Under the pieces are notes generated by a model. It searched no databases. It was not told the origin of the DNA and was given only the letters and a program-made list of their open reading frames with translations. A stretch of DNA of 64,000 nucleotides, from positions 521,001 through 585,000 of the forward strand of contig NZ_CP059183.1 in NCBI RefSeq assembly GCF_014251275.1, read 5' to 3'. This document shows positions 44,101-52,362 of this stretch, in pieces (position 1 is the first letter of the stretch; each line of letters opens with the position of its first letter). The translations under genes were made by a program, and so were the position numbers. This stretch comes from Blattabacterium cuenoti (GTDB lineage Bacteria; Bacteroidota; Bacteroidia; Flavobacteriales; Blattabacteriaceae).

Positions 44101-44454
44101 AGAAAAAGCTTCAGGAAGAAGAATAGTTAATATTTCTTGTTCTTTTTTGTAACTTTTTTCTCTTATTTTTTCTAAATTTTCATAATATCTCTCTAAAAAA
44201 TTAATAGAATTAATATTTTTATTTATTTTTTCTAAAACATATTTTTCTTGTTCAGTAAAATTCTTTATAGATTGTTTGATAATATGTTTTAAATTTTTAG
44301 TCTTATTTCTCAATTCATCATCTGATAATGTAGATAAATGATATTCTTCTTTTTTTATTTTTTCTAGAAAAAAATTTGCTTCTTTTAGATCTTTTTGATT
44401 TTTATTTAATAATAATTTATTTAATAATGTTAGTATGCTTTTTATAAAATTCAT
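41146..44454 (-). CDS. secA: Preprotein translocase ATPase SecA
   Basis: The 1102-residue motor has Walker A in MATGEGKTFVATL, the DEAD-like EIDSVLIDEARTPLIISG, and second-domain motifs MAGRGTDIKL and QLRGRAGRQGD. An insertion between these halves (about 330-460) is typical of Bacteroidetes SecA. It ends in DDGEWIIEE without the cysteine-rich zinc-binding tail of proteobacterial SecA. It drives Sec export at the inner membrane and feeds BamA and PpiD clients. A SanA-like gene follows. Confidence 0.97.
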   Translation of the reverse strand: MNFIKSILTLLNKLLLNKNQKDLKEANFFLEKIKKEEYHLSTLSDDELRNKTKNLKHIIKQSIKNFTEQEKYVLEKINKNINSINFLERYYENLEKIREKSYKKEQEILTILLPEAFSIVKETAKRFKNKNELIVKSTDFDIKLSKIKSYVKIYKDKAIWKNEWDAYGKKVIWDMVHYDVQLIGGIVLHQGKIAEMATGEGKTFVATLSAYLNSLSGKGVHIVTVNNYLSRRDAEWMAPLMEFHMLTVDCIDNYLSSNTKGRKIAYKADITYGTNNEFGFDYLRDNMANTKEELVQRDLNYAIIDEIDSVLIDEARTPLIISGSVDEKKDNKKDFELFKDKVIKLVNVQNEIINDLIKKSKKLIRKGENKVGGFKLLQAYRGLPKKKSLIKFLSERNVRGILQKIESKYIQDNGREMYKVDNDLYFVIDEKNNTVELTDKGIEYLSKYVKDKSFFILSDINLELSDLEKKKISKEEKIKEKEKLLSEFSIKSQRIHTIHQLLKAITLFERDIDYVVLNDKVKIVDEQTGRIMEGRRYSNGLHQAIEAKENVKVESSSQTFATITLQNYFRMYKKICGMTGTAETESGEFLHIYKLDVVVIPTHKPIIRKDLQDLVFKTKKEKYNSIIEKIIYLSKCKNRPVLVGTTSVEVSEFLSRSLKFKKIAHNVLNAKLHEKEAEIIAKAGDPGTVTIATNMAGRGTDIKLSKEVIINGGLAVLGTERHDSRRVDNQLRGRAGRQGDHGSTQFYVSLEDNLIRLFIDSERISKLMDKFGHKEGDIIQHSLLTKSIEKAQKKIEDNNFSIRKRLLDYDDVINKQREFIYKKRKNALCGSELNLDISNMIYFLLDKMINVNNYKKNFNNLKYEFLYTFGMKFPISEEKFFDKKYNYNITNIYDLINNFYEKRKNDIIYNKINSFITSNLDLHKINKNYDNHIQVTFEYENIYFINLLSSINQFNKTKGNSILSIFERKTLLYFLDDIWKKHLREMDNLRFSVQNAIFEQKDPLIVYKQNAFYLFQDIIYEINKKIISFLIKSNIKKMHIFCISDKKVKSMNTFIKKNTSNSKKIGRNDKINIIHLITGKKKYLKFKIAKFFLDDGEWIIEE

Positions 44455-44514
44455 TGATATATATATATATTATATTAATGAAAGTAATTAAAAAATTCAA
44501 TTACATTTATTTTA

Positions 44515-44748
44515 TCAAAGTTCATACTCATCTCTATTCCAATAAAAATCTTCATCATCACGTGGATAATCCGCCCATATGTCCTCTATAGATTCAAAAA
44601 CTTCTCCATCTGCATTTTCCAACTGTTGCAAATTTTCAACAACTTCTAAAGGAGCCCCTGTTCTAATTGCAAAATCAATTAATTCTTCTTTTGTTGCAGG
44701 CCATGGTGCATCTTCTAAATGAGACGCTAATTCTAAAGTCCAATACAT
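44515..44748 (-). CDS. DUF2795 family protein
   Basis: The 77-residue protein matches the small, very conserved Bacteroidetes family recalled as DUF2795: MYWTLELASHLEDAPWPATK, then FAIRTGAPLEVVENLQ. It is acidic, with aspartate and glutamate concentrated at the end, and has a single lysine, quite unlike its lysine-rich neighbours. No function is known. Conservation in a reduced genome suggests an essential role. Its upstream side carries the 16-bp tandem array at 44761-44891. Confidence 0.85.
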   Translation of the reverse strand: MYWTLELASHLEDAPWPATKEELIDFAIRTGAPLEVVENLQQLENADGEVFESIEDIWADYPRDDEDFYWNRDEYEL

Positions 44749-44760
44749 ATTATAAATTTT

Positions 44761-44891
44761 TTTTATTTTTATTCAATTTTATTTTTATTCAATTTTATTT
44801 TTATTCAATTTTATTTTTATTCAATTTTATTTTTATTCAATTTTATTTTTATTCAATTTTATTTTTATTCAATTTTATTTTTATTCAATTT
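44761..44891. repeat. 16-bp tandem repeat array, about eight units
   Basis: Seven full copies of ATTCAATTTTATTTTT start at 44771, 44787, 44803, 44819, 44835, 44851 and 44867, with partial copies on both sides (44761-44770 and 44883-44891). All full copies are identical. The array fills the spacer between the divergent DUF2795 and fmt genes, starting 12 bases before the DUF2795 start codon. Confidence 0.95.
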
Positions 44892-44968
44892 CAATATCAA
44901 TTAAATTAAATTAACTTTTTCACAAAAATACAAAATAAATTAGTGTATTTAAATTATAAATATATTGT

Positions 44969-45931
44969 ATGAAAAAGTTTCCAAAGATAGTATTTATAGG
45001 ATCTAATAATTTTTCAGTTTATTCCTTAAAAGAATTATATAAACAATATAATAATAATATTATTGGAATTATAACTGTTCCTGATAATCCAATCTATATA
45101 GGGAAAAAATCTTTTTCTCCAGTAAAAAAATATGCATTAGATAATAATATTCCTTTTCTTCAACCTAATAATTTAAATGATCCTAAATTTTTTAGAAATT
45201 TTAAAAAATGGAATTCAGATATTCAAATAGTTGTTTCTTTTAGGATTTTACCAGAAAAAATATGGAATTTTCCAAAAATGGGGACTATAAATTTACACGG
45301 GTCCCTCCTCCCACAATATAAAGGTGCAGCTCCTATAAATTGGGCAATAATAAATGGAGAAAATAAAACGGGAATAACAATTTTTTTTATAGAAAAAAAA
45401 ATAGATTCCGGAAAAATATTATTACAAAAAAAAATATTTATTAACCAAAAAGAAACTGCAGGAGATATAGAAAATAAAATGATAAAAATTAGTGGAAAAA
45501 TGTTGATATCAGCTATAGAAAAAGTATTTAATAGAGACATAGTCCCTATTAGTCAAAATGATATATACATTAAAGATTTAAAAAAAGCTCCAAAAATATA
45601 CACTGAAGATTGTCGAATTAAATGGAAAAATAATACTATAGGATCAATTTATAACAAAATTAGAGGACTAAGTCCTTATCCAACTGCATGGACATTTTTT
45701 ATAATAAATAAAAATAAATATCTTAGATTTAAAATTTTTATAATTGAAAAAATAGAAAAATATCATAGTTTTAAAATAGGAAAAGTAATTATAACTTCAT
45801 CAAAAATAATGATTGCTGTTAAGTCCGGATTAATATCTATTATAGAAGGACAAATAGAAGGAAAAAAAAGGATGAATGTAAAAAATATAATAAATGGATT
45901 TAGAATAAAAAATAATATTTTTGTAGAATAA
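44969..45931 (+). CDS. fmt: Methionyl-tRNA formyltransferase
   Basis: The 320-residue enzyme formylates initiator Met-tRNA. It has an N-terminal FIGSNNFSVYSLKEL, the catalytic and folate-binding HGSLLPQYKGAAPINWAI, and a C-terminal OB-like domain. The length is normal. It is divergent from DUF2795 across the 16-bp repeat array. Confidence 0.95.
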   Translation: MKKFPKIVFIGSNNFSVYSLKELYKQYNNNIIGIITVPDNPIYIGKKSFSPVKKYALDNNIPFLQPNNLNDPKFFRNFKKWNSDIQIVVSFRILPEKIWNFPKMGTINLHGSLLPQYKGAAPINWAIINGENKTGITIFFIEKKIDSGKILLQKKIFINQKETAGDIENKMIKISGKMLISAIEKVFNRDIVPISQNDIYIKDLKKAPKIYTEDCRIKWKNNTIGSIYNKIRGLSPYPTAWTFFIINKNKYLRFKIFIIEKIEKYHSFKIGKVIITSSKIMIAVKSGLISIIEGQIEGKKRMNVKNIINGFRIKNNIFVE

Positions 45932-45967
45932 AAAAAAGTAATATTTATTTATTATTTCTTATATATA

Positions 45968-45993
45968 TTTGTTATCATAATTTGTTATCATAA
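45968..45993. repeat. 13-bp direct duplication upstream of hup
   Basis: TTTGTTATCATAA occurs twice head to tail (45968-45980 and 45981-45993), followed by a short TAG-repeat (about 45995-46006). It lies about 90 bases before the hup start codon. TTTG also matches the Bacteroidetes -33 box, so the duplication may have copied a promoter element. Confidence 0.7.
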
Positions 45994-46082
45994 CTAGTAG
46001 TAGTAGAGTAATCGTTATAGTATTATATAGTAATTAGTAATTTAGTAATATTAATTTTAATTATTATAATAAATTTAAATTC

Positions 46083-46349
46083 ATGAACAAAACAGAATTA
46101 GTTAATTCAATATCTAAAAAAACTGGAATAACTAAAATAAAAGCAAAAGATGTGACAGATGCATTTATAGAAACAGTAATTGAATCTCTAAAAAAAGGAA
46201 AAAAAGTAACACTTGTTGGATTTGGAACATTTACTGTTGTAGTAAGAAATCCAAGAAATGGAATAAATCCTAGAACAGGAAAAAAAATACTTATTCCAGG
46301 TAAGAAAGTTGCAAAATTTAAAATTGGTGCAGAACTATCTAAATTATAA
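46083..46349 (+). CDS. hup: HU-type DNA-binding protein
   Basis: The 88-residue histone-like protein has the HU signature FGTFTVVVRNPRNGINPRTG and IPGKKVAKFKIG, with a basic beta-arm. It packages and bends DNA and is often the only nucleoid protein left in endosymbionts. A stem-loop terminator follows directly. Confidence 0.95.
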   Translation: MNKTELVNSISKKTGITKIKAKDVTDAFIETVIESLKKGKKVTLVGFGTFTVVVRNPRNGINPRTGKKILIPGKKVAKFKIGAELSKL

Positions 46350-46356
46350 AAAAAAC

Positions 46357-46390
46357 AATGTAAAGTTGTTTTAATTAAATGCTTTACATT
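46357..46390. terminator. Likely bidirectional terminator between hup and pdxH
   Basis: AATGTAAAG (46357-46365) pairs perfectly with CTTTACATT (46382-46390) around a 16-base loop. A run of A precedes it and ATTTTTAT follows, so both convergent transcripts would end in U-rich RNA. The stem has low GC, as expected in this genome. Confidence 0.55.
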
Positions 46391-46399
46391 ATTTTTATA

Positions 46400-47056
46400 T
46401 CATGGAGATAATCTAAAAAAAGTCCACTCTTTTTCAACCATTAATTTATACATTATCCTGTCATGTAGTCTATTTGGTTGCCCCTGCCAAAATTCAATTT
46501 GATATGGTTTAACAATATATCCTCCCCAATAATAAGGTCTTTTTATAATTAATCTATTTTTACAGAAAAAATTATACCATTTTTTATATTGTTTTTCCAA
46601 TTGTTTTTTAGATGAAATAATATAGCTTTGTTGAGAGGCCCAACAAGATATTTTATTTTCTTTAGGTCTTTTATTAAAATACTCGTCTGATTTATCTTTT
46701 TCAACTTTATGTGTAATGCCTTTAATAATAATTTGTCTTTCTGTTCTATTCCAGTAGAAAGATAAACATACTTTTGGTCTATTTTTTATTGCTACCCCTT
46801 TGTAACTATAATAATTTGTATAAAAAACAAAACCTTCTTCAGAATATTCTTTTAAAAGTACTATCCTAGTTTCTGGAACTCCATCATTTCCTATAGTAGA
46901 AACTGACATTGCATTCACTTCTTTATTTTTTCCGTAAAAAGATTTTTCTTCTTGAAACCATTTATGAAACAATGTAAAAGGTTTTTCAGGTACTTCATTT
47001 TCCAACAAACAATCTTTATTGTAGTTTTTTCTATAATTACTTAAGTCTACATTCAT
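46400..47056 (-). CDS. pdxH: Pyridoxamine 5'-phosphate oxidase
   Basis: The 218-residue FMN enzyme makes pyridoxal phosphate. Visible family blocks are MSVSTIGNDGVPETRIVLLKEY, FYTNYYSYKG, LSFYWNRTERQIIIKG and the C-terminal FWQGQPNRLHDR. It supports PLP enzymes such as SpeA and SufS. It is convergent with hup. Confidence 0.95.
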   Translation of the reverse strand: MNVDLSNYRKNYNKDCLLENEVPEKPFTLFHKWFQEEKSFYGKNKEVNAMSVSTIGNDGVPETRIVLLKEYSEEGFVFYTNYYSYKGVAIKNRPKVCLSFYWNRTERQIIIKGITHKVEKDKSDEYFNKRPKENKISCWASQQSYIISSKKQLEKQYKKWYNFFCKNRLIIKRPYYWGGYIVKPYQIEFWQGQPNRLHDRIMYKLMVEKEWTFFRLSP

Positions 47057-47124
47057 AATAAAAAAAAAGTATTATTCTATTACCTATCATAAAATGTATT
47101 AAATTTAAATAAATATAAAAAAAA

Positions 47125-47198
47125 AGCGTGATAGCTCAGTTGGTTAGAGCATTGGATTCATATCCCAAAGGTCGGGGGTTCAAATCCCCCTCACGCTA
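47125..47198 (+). tRNA. tRNA-Met (CAU), probably elongator
   Basis: A 74-base cloverleaf: acceptor AGCGTGA/TCACGCT with discriminator A, D arm GCTC/GAGC, T arm GGGGG/CCCCC with TTCAAAT. The loop TTCATAT gives anticodon CAT. The A1-T72 pair argues against an initiator. Position 31:39 is an A-C mismatch. The CAU tRNA at 61340 looks more like tRNA-Ile2, so this one is taken as elongator Met; the reverse is possible. Confidence 0.88.
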
Positions 47199-47332
47199 TT
47201 ATAAAAATAATTTACCTATTTTTTATAACAAAAATTTATTTCATAAGCTTTATTAAAATACTTAAGTATTATTGAAAAATATAAAAAATACATGTTTTTA
47301 TTTTATATTAATATAGTTTATTTCATAGCTAC

Positions 47333-49429
47333 ATGAAAATATCATACAATTGGATTAAAAATTATATATATTTTGATATTGATATAGAAAAAATATGCAA
47401 TACTATTGCTGATATTGGAATTCCTGTCAAAAAGATTCAAAAAATATATATAAATAAAAAAATAGATTATATCCTATATTTAGAAATTACGCCAAATCGG
47501 ACAGATGCTATGAGTCATTATGGTATTGCACGGGATTTATATATTATGTTAAAATATAGGGGATATAACACACATTTATTAATTCCAAAAATTAGTGATG
47601 AAAAAGAATATAAAAAATATAAATCTCCTTATAAAATTTTTGTAAAAGAAAACAAAAAATGTATAAGATATTCTGGAATGTTTGTGGAAAAAATAAGAAT
47701 TTCAACTTCTCCTGATTGGTTAATTTATAGATTAAAATCTATTGGAATAAAATCAATAAATAACATAATAGATATTGTTAATTTTATAATGTATGAATTA
47801 GGAATTCCTATACATGTTTTTGATGCCGACAAGATAAAAGGAAAAAAAATTTTAGTAAAAACTTATGATAAATCTTCTGAAGATTTTCAATTTAATGATA
47901 ATATTATAAGAACATTAGATAATAATGACTTGATAATTACGGATGAAAATATGAATATATTATCTATATCAGGTATTATAAATAATACAAGATATAACAT
48001 AAACAATAAAACAAATAATATTTTTTTTGGAAGTATATTTTTTGATCCTTTATTTATAAGAAAAACTAGAAAAAAACATATAATAGAAACTGATTATCAA
48101 TATTTTTTAGAAAAAGGAATAGATCCAAACTTATCTAGTTTTGCTTTAAAAAGATTAATTTTTCTATTGAAAACAATTAAAATAGAGAAAAATAAAATTA
48201 AATTTTATAATATTATTGATTTTTATATTAAACCTAATATACCTTTTATAATAAAACTTTATTATAAAAAAATTTTTCAGGTAATTGGAAAAAATATTTC
48301 AAAAAAAGAAATTAAGAAAATACTTTTTTTACTAGAAATTATTGTTAATTCGGAAAATGAGGATTTTTTTTTAGTTACTATTCCTACGTATAGAACAAAT
48401 ATTAAAAGGGAAATAGATTTAATAGAGGAAATTTTACGTATTTATGGAATTAAAAATATTAAAATATCTAATAGAATAAAAATATCTCCTATACCTAATT
48501 TTTTTTCTAAAAAAGAAAATAAAATACAAAAAACTATTTTTAATCAATTAATTTCTTATGGATTTCAGGAAATTATTTCTTATCCTATAAAAAATAGAGA
48601 TAAAAATTCCATTATACTAAATTCTTTTTTTAAAAGAGAAGAAATCATGATAATAAATCCTATTAATAAAAATAACAATTTATTAAGAACTAGTTTATTA
48701 TTTGGAATGATTGATTGTATAATTAATAATTATAATAATAATAGAAAAAGTTTAAAAGAAAATATGAAATTCTTTGAAATAGGAAAAATATATTATAAAA
48801 AAAATAACATTTTTTTTGAAAAAACAAATCTTGGAATTTCTATTATGGAAGTAGATGAAAAAAAGGAAAAGGATATAGAATATAATAATTATTTCTATTT
48901 AAAGGGCATTATAGAACAAATTTTTCAAAGATGCGGAATTATTAATTACACACAGAAATTTTCTAAACATCCATTATTAGATTTTGGAGTATCAATATTT
49001 TATAATAACAAAAATTTGATTGAATTAGGAAAAGTTAAAAATAGTTTTTTGGAAAATAAATCTATTTTTTATGCAGAGATAGATTGGGAGTATTTAATAT
49101 CTATTATTAATAATAATAAAATAAATTGTACTTCATTAATTAAATATCCTATTTCAAGAAGAGATTTATCTATATTAATTGATAAAACTATTTCATTTGA
49201 AGAACTAAATAAATTTATTCACAATAACAAAATAGATTTAATTAAAAATATTAATATATACGACTTATATGAAGGAGGAGATTTCTCAAGTTTGAAAAAA
49301 TCTTATACAATAAGTTTTTTGTTTGAAAATAAAAATGGAACATTAACTGAAAAAATTATTAATCATTCAATGGAAAAAATTAAATTTTTTTTGCAAAAAA
49401 AATTTAAAGCTGAAATGAGAAAAAAATAA
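47333..49429 (+). CDS. pheT: Phenylalanyl-tRNA synthetase beta subunit lacking the tRNA-binding domain
   Basis: The 698-residue protein begins with MKISYNWIKNYI, as PheT does, but passes at about residue 40 straight to the block YLEITPNRTDAMSHYGIARDL. The EMAPII-like (B2) domain of about 110 residues that normally lies between is missing. The B3/B4 editing region, B5, the synthetase-like core and the C-terminal anticodon-binding (FDX-ACB) domain (YPISRRDLSILIDKTISFEE) remain. The alpha subunit is not in this window. The missing domain explains the short length against about 800 residues. Confidence 0.93.
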   Translation: MKISYNWIKNYIYFDIDIEKICNTIADIGIPVKKIQKIYINKKIDYILYLEITPNRTDAMSHYGIARDLYIMLKYRGYNTHLLIPKISDEKEYKKYKSPYKIFVKENKKCIRYSGMFVEKIRISTSPDWLIYRLKSIGIKSINNIIDIVNFIMYELGIPIHVFDADKIKGKKILVKTYDKSSEDFQFNDNIIRTLDNNDLIITDENMNILSISGIINNTRYNINNKTNNIFFGSIFFDPLFIRKTRKKHIIETDYQYFLEKGIDPNLSSFALKRLIFLLKTIKIEKNKIKFYNIIDFYIKPNIPFIIKLYYKKIFQVIGKNISKKEIKKILFLLEIIVNSENEDFFLVTIPTYRTNIKREIDLIEEILRIYGIKNIKISNRIKISPIPNFFSKKENKIQKTIFNQLISYGFQEIISYPIKNRDKNSIILNSFFKREEIMIINPINKNNNLLRTSLLFGMIDCIINNYNNNRKSLKENMKFFEIGKIYYKKNNIFFEKTNLGISIMEVDEKKEKDIEYNNYFYLKGIIEQIFQRCGIINYTQKFSKHPLLDFGVSIFYNNKNLIELGKVKNSFLENKSIFYAEIDWEYLISIINNNKINCTSLIKYPISRRDLSILIDKTISFEELNKFIHNNKIDLIKNINIYDLYEGGDFSSLKKSYTISFLFENKNGTLTEKIINHSMEKIKFFLQKKFKAEMRKK

Positions 49430-49430
49430 A

Positions 49431-50876
49431 TTATGTAATAACTTTTTTAAGTACATTTTCTAATGCTGTTTCTTTTTTTATTATACTAGATATTTTATTA
49501 ATATGTATCCTTTTCTGTTTCATAGAATCTCTATATCTAACAGTCACATTTCCTGTTCTCATTGTTTCATAATCTACAGTAAAACAAAGTGGGGTCCCTA
49601 TAGCATCTTGTCTTCTATATAATTTTCCAATAGATTCTTTATAATCATATACTAATTTATAATTAAACTTTATTTTATTAAATAAATTTTTTGCTAATTC
49701 TGGTAATCCATCTTTACTAACTAGAGGAAAAATAGCGGCCTTAACTGGAGATAAATAAGAAGGAATTTTTAGTAGAATTCTTGTATTTCCATTTTCCAAT
49801 TTTTCTTTTTTAAGAGAAGAAGATAATATTGCTAAAAAACATCTATCTAAACCTAAAGATGTTTCTATAACATATGGGACATAGTTTATTCCTAAATTAT
49901 CAAACACTTTAAATTTTTTTTTAGAAAAAAATTCATGTTTTTTTAAGTCATAATCTGTTCTAGAATGAATACTTTCTAACTCTTTAAATCCAAAAGGAAA
50001 ATTAAATTCAATATCTACCCCTTTACTAGCATAATGAGGTGGATTTTTTTGATCAAATAATCTATACTTTTTTTCTCCTAAATTAAATATCTTATGCCAT
50101 TTAATACGAATATTTTTCCAATATTCATACCAATATATTTCATCCTTAGGATTAATAAAAAATTGCATTTCCATCTGTTCAAATTCTCTAAGTCTAAACA
50201 AAAATCTTCTTGCAATAATCTCATTTCTAAATACTTTTCCTATTTGAGCTATTCCAAATGGAATTTTCATTCTATTAGATTTTTTTACATTATTAAAATT
50301 ACAAAATATACCCTGAGCTGTTTCAGGTCTAAGAAAAAATTTATTTTCATTATTTTCTTCTTTAATTCTAAACATCATATTAAAATCTCTTATATCTGTC
50401 CAATTATTAGTATTACATATAGGATCACGAATATTCAATTCAAAAATTAAATCTTTTATCTCAACCATACTCTTATTTTCTATGTATCTAGATAAACGAG
50501 ATAATATTTCCTTTTTTTTATTAATTTTATTGGAAAAATTTTTATATACATATTCTTTAATTAGAAGATCAGGACGATATCTTTTATTAGAATCTTTATT
50601 ATCAATAAACAAATCATTAAATTTACTTATATGACCAGATGCTTCCCAAATTTTAGAATGAGTTAATATAGAAGAATCTATTCCAACTATATTATCATGT
50701 ACTTGTGTCATTGACTTCCACCAAAATTCTTTTATATTATTTTTCAATTCTATTCCATTTTGTCCATAATCATAAATAGCATTTATTCCACCATAAATTT
50801 CACTAGAAGGAAAAACAAATCCATAAGTTTTAGAATGAGATATTAAAAAATTTATAAATTCTTTATCTTTTTTCAT
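49431..50876 (-). CDS. glyS: Glycyl-tRNA synthetase, single-chain eukaryotic-type
   Basis: The 481-residue class II enzyme has the alpha2-type architecture: N-terminal GFVFPSSEIYGGINAIYDYG, motif 2 RNEIIARRFLFRLREFEQMEMQ-type, the glycine-binding region ELESIHSRTDYDL and motif 3 ETSLGLDRC, then an anticodon-binding domain. It charges tRNA-Gly. This form, rather than the alpha2beta2 type, is usual in Bacteroidetes. It is convergent with pheT, 1 base apart. Confidence 0.96.
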   Translation of the reverse strand: MKKDKEFINFLISHSKTYGFVFPSSEIYGGINAIYDYGQNGIELKNNIKEFWWKSMTQVHDNIVGIDSSILTHSKIWEASGHISKFNDLFIDNKDSNKRYRPDLLIKEYVYKNFSNKINKKKEILSRLSRYIENKSMVEIKDLIFELNIRDPICNTNNWTDIRDFNMMFRIKEENNENKFFLRPETAQGIFCNFNNVKKSNRMKIPFGIAQIGKVFRNEIIARRFLFRLREFEQMEMQFFINPKDEIYWYEYWKNIRIKWHKIFNLGEKKYRLFDQKNPPHYASKGVDIEFNFPFGFKELESIHSRTDYDLKKHEFFSKKKFKVFDNLGINYVPYVIETSLGLDRCFLAILSSSLKKEKLENGNTRILLKIPSYLSPVKAAIFPLVSKDGLPELAKNLFNKIKFNYKLVYDYKESIGKLYRRQDAIGTPLCFTVDYETMRTGNVTVRYRDSMKQKRIHINKISSIIKKETALENVLKKVIT

Positions 50877-50886
50877 TATATTTTCT

Positions 50887-51840
50887 TTATAAAGATGATA
50901 AATATTTATCTAAATCTATTGCAGCCATACATCCAGTACTTGCAGAAGTTATTGCTTGTCTATAATTAATATCCATAACATCTCCTGCAGCAAAAACTCC
51001 AGGTTTATTTGTTATTGTACTTCCTTTTTTCACTATAATGTATCCTTTATTATCTAAATTTATTTGATTTTTAAATATATCTGTATTTGGTATATGTCCA
51101 ATAGCAACAAATAATCCACTTAATAATACAGTACGAATAGTTTTATTTTTTTTTTCAAAAATTTTTATTCCTTCTAAAAAATCATTTCCAATAATTTCTG
51201 TAACAATAGATGAAAAATTAATTTCCACATTTTTTTTTTCAAAAACTTTCTTTTGTAATATTTTTGAAGCTTTTAAATAATTTTTTCTAACTAAAAGATA
51301 AACTTTTTTACAAATTTTTGATAAATATAATGTCTCCTCTAATGCTGAATCTCCACCACCTACTACTGCTACATCTTTTTCCTTATGAAAAAATCCATCA
51401 CAAGTAGCACAAAAAGAAATCCCTAATCCAACCAATTCTTTTTCCTTTTTTATTCCTAAAAATGATGAACTAGAACCTGTAGCTATTATTATCCCTATAC
51501 TATCCAAATAATCTTGTGATTTTCCAAAAAAAACTCTATGAGTCCCACCAATATCATTAGATAGAATAACTTTATTAATAGTTTTATTCAATATTTTAGT
51601 ATTAAAACGTAATGCTTGTTTTTTACAATTATCCATAAAACTTATTCCATCGATACTCTCTGGAAATCCAAGATAATTTTCTATATCATTTGTATATGTT
51701 AATTGCCCACCTGGATTAGGGCCTGAAAATAAAATAGGGTTAAGACCATATCTTGCTGCGTATATAGCAGCAGAATATCCAGAAGGGCCAGAACCTATAA
51801 TTATACAATTATGTATACAATTTTCCTTTAAAAAAAACAT
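50887..51840 (-). CDS. trxB: Thioredoxin-disulfide reductase
   Basis: The 317-residue flavoprotein has the FAD-binding GSGPSGYSAAIYAARYGL near the N-terminus, the redox-active CATC (C144 and C147), an NADPH-binding GGGDSALEE, and a second FAD motif GVFAAGDVMD. It keeps thioredoxin reduced in the cytoplasm. The start lies 58 bases from the divergent frameshifted nuclease-like gene. Confidence 0.96.
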   Translation of the reverse strand: MFFLKENCIHNCIIIGSGPSGYSAAIYAARYGLNPILFSGPNPGGQLTYTNDIENYLGFPESIDGISFMDNCKKQALRFNTKILNKTINKVILSNDIGGTHRVFFGKSQDYLDSIGIIIATGSSSSFLGIKKEKELVGLGISFCATCDGFFHKEKDVAVVGGGDSALEETLYLSKICKKVYLLVRKNYLKASKILQKKVFEKKNVEINFSSIVTEIIGNDFLEGIKIFEKKNKTIRTVLLSGLFVAIGHIPNTDIFKNQINLDNKGYIIVKKGSTITNKPGVFAAGDVMDINYRQAITSASTGCMAAIDLDKYLSSL

Positions 51841-51898
51841 AAAATATTTTTTTAATTTAGTTTTAGTTATATTATAACAAATTTACATTTTTGCATTT

Positions 51899-52326
51899 AT
51901 GAATAATTTCATAAAACATTATCTATGTTTGAAAAAAACTAAAGAAAAAAATTATATATTTTGTACAATTAGAAAAAAATTTGTTCTTTTTAAAAAAGAA
52001 GAAATAACACGTCAATACATAATTTTTTTACTAAAAACTGTTAAAAATTATAAAAATTCAAATATTTTTGTAGAAACTTCTATACGTATACAAAAAATTA
52101 TAAAAAGATTAGATATACTAGTCTTAGATAAAAAAAAAATCCTTACATACTTATTGAATGTAAATCACAATTTATTAATATAACACAAAAAACGTTTGAT
52201 CAAATATCTATGTATAATACTGTCGTAAATGCTCCATATTTATGGATAAGTAACGGAAAAAAAAGTTTTATTTTTAAAATTGATAAAATAAAAAAAAAGT
52301 TTTTTTTTATAAAATACATTCCATAA
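51899..52326 (+). pseudogene. HsdR N-terminal-domain-like PD-(D/E)XK protein, split at a poly(A) run
   Basis: A plus-strand frame opens at 51899 (with FCTIRKKFVLFKKEEITRQY), and shifts at a run of ten A (52130-52139). Beyond it, another frame continues with PYILIECKSQF, TQKTFDQISMYNTVV and APYLWISNGKKSF to TAA at 52326. Joined, it makes about 142 residues matching a small conserved flavobacterial protein related to the HsdR N-terminal domain. The nuclease motif is shared across the break: RLDILVLD supplies the aspartate and IECK the E-x-K. One extra A would restore the frame. The function is unknown, and it is not a full restriction enzyme. Confidence 0.82.
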
Positions 52327-52362
52327 AATAATACAATACTATATAAAAATATTATACAATAA

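Noticed and set aside
44761-44891. CRISPR-like array
   Set aside because: The units are contiguous with no spacers, pure A/T apart from one C each, and no cas genes are present.
44667-44909. Open frame rich in Phe/Ile/Leu on the plus strand
   Set aside because: It is the translation of the 16-bp tandem array plus antisense of the DUF2795 gene, with no domain.
50094-50450. 118-residue open frame antisense to glyS
   Set aside because: Shadow of the conserved GlyS core; composition follows the antisense codon pattern.
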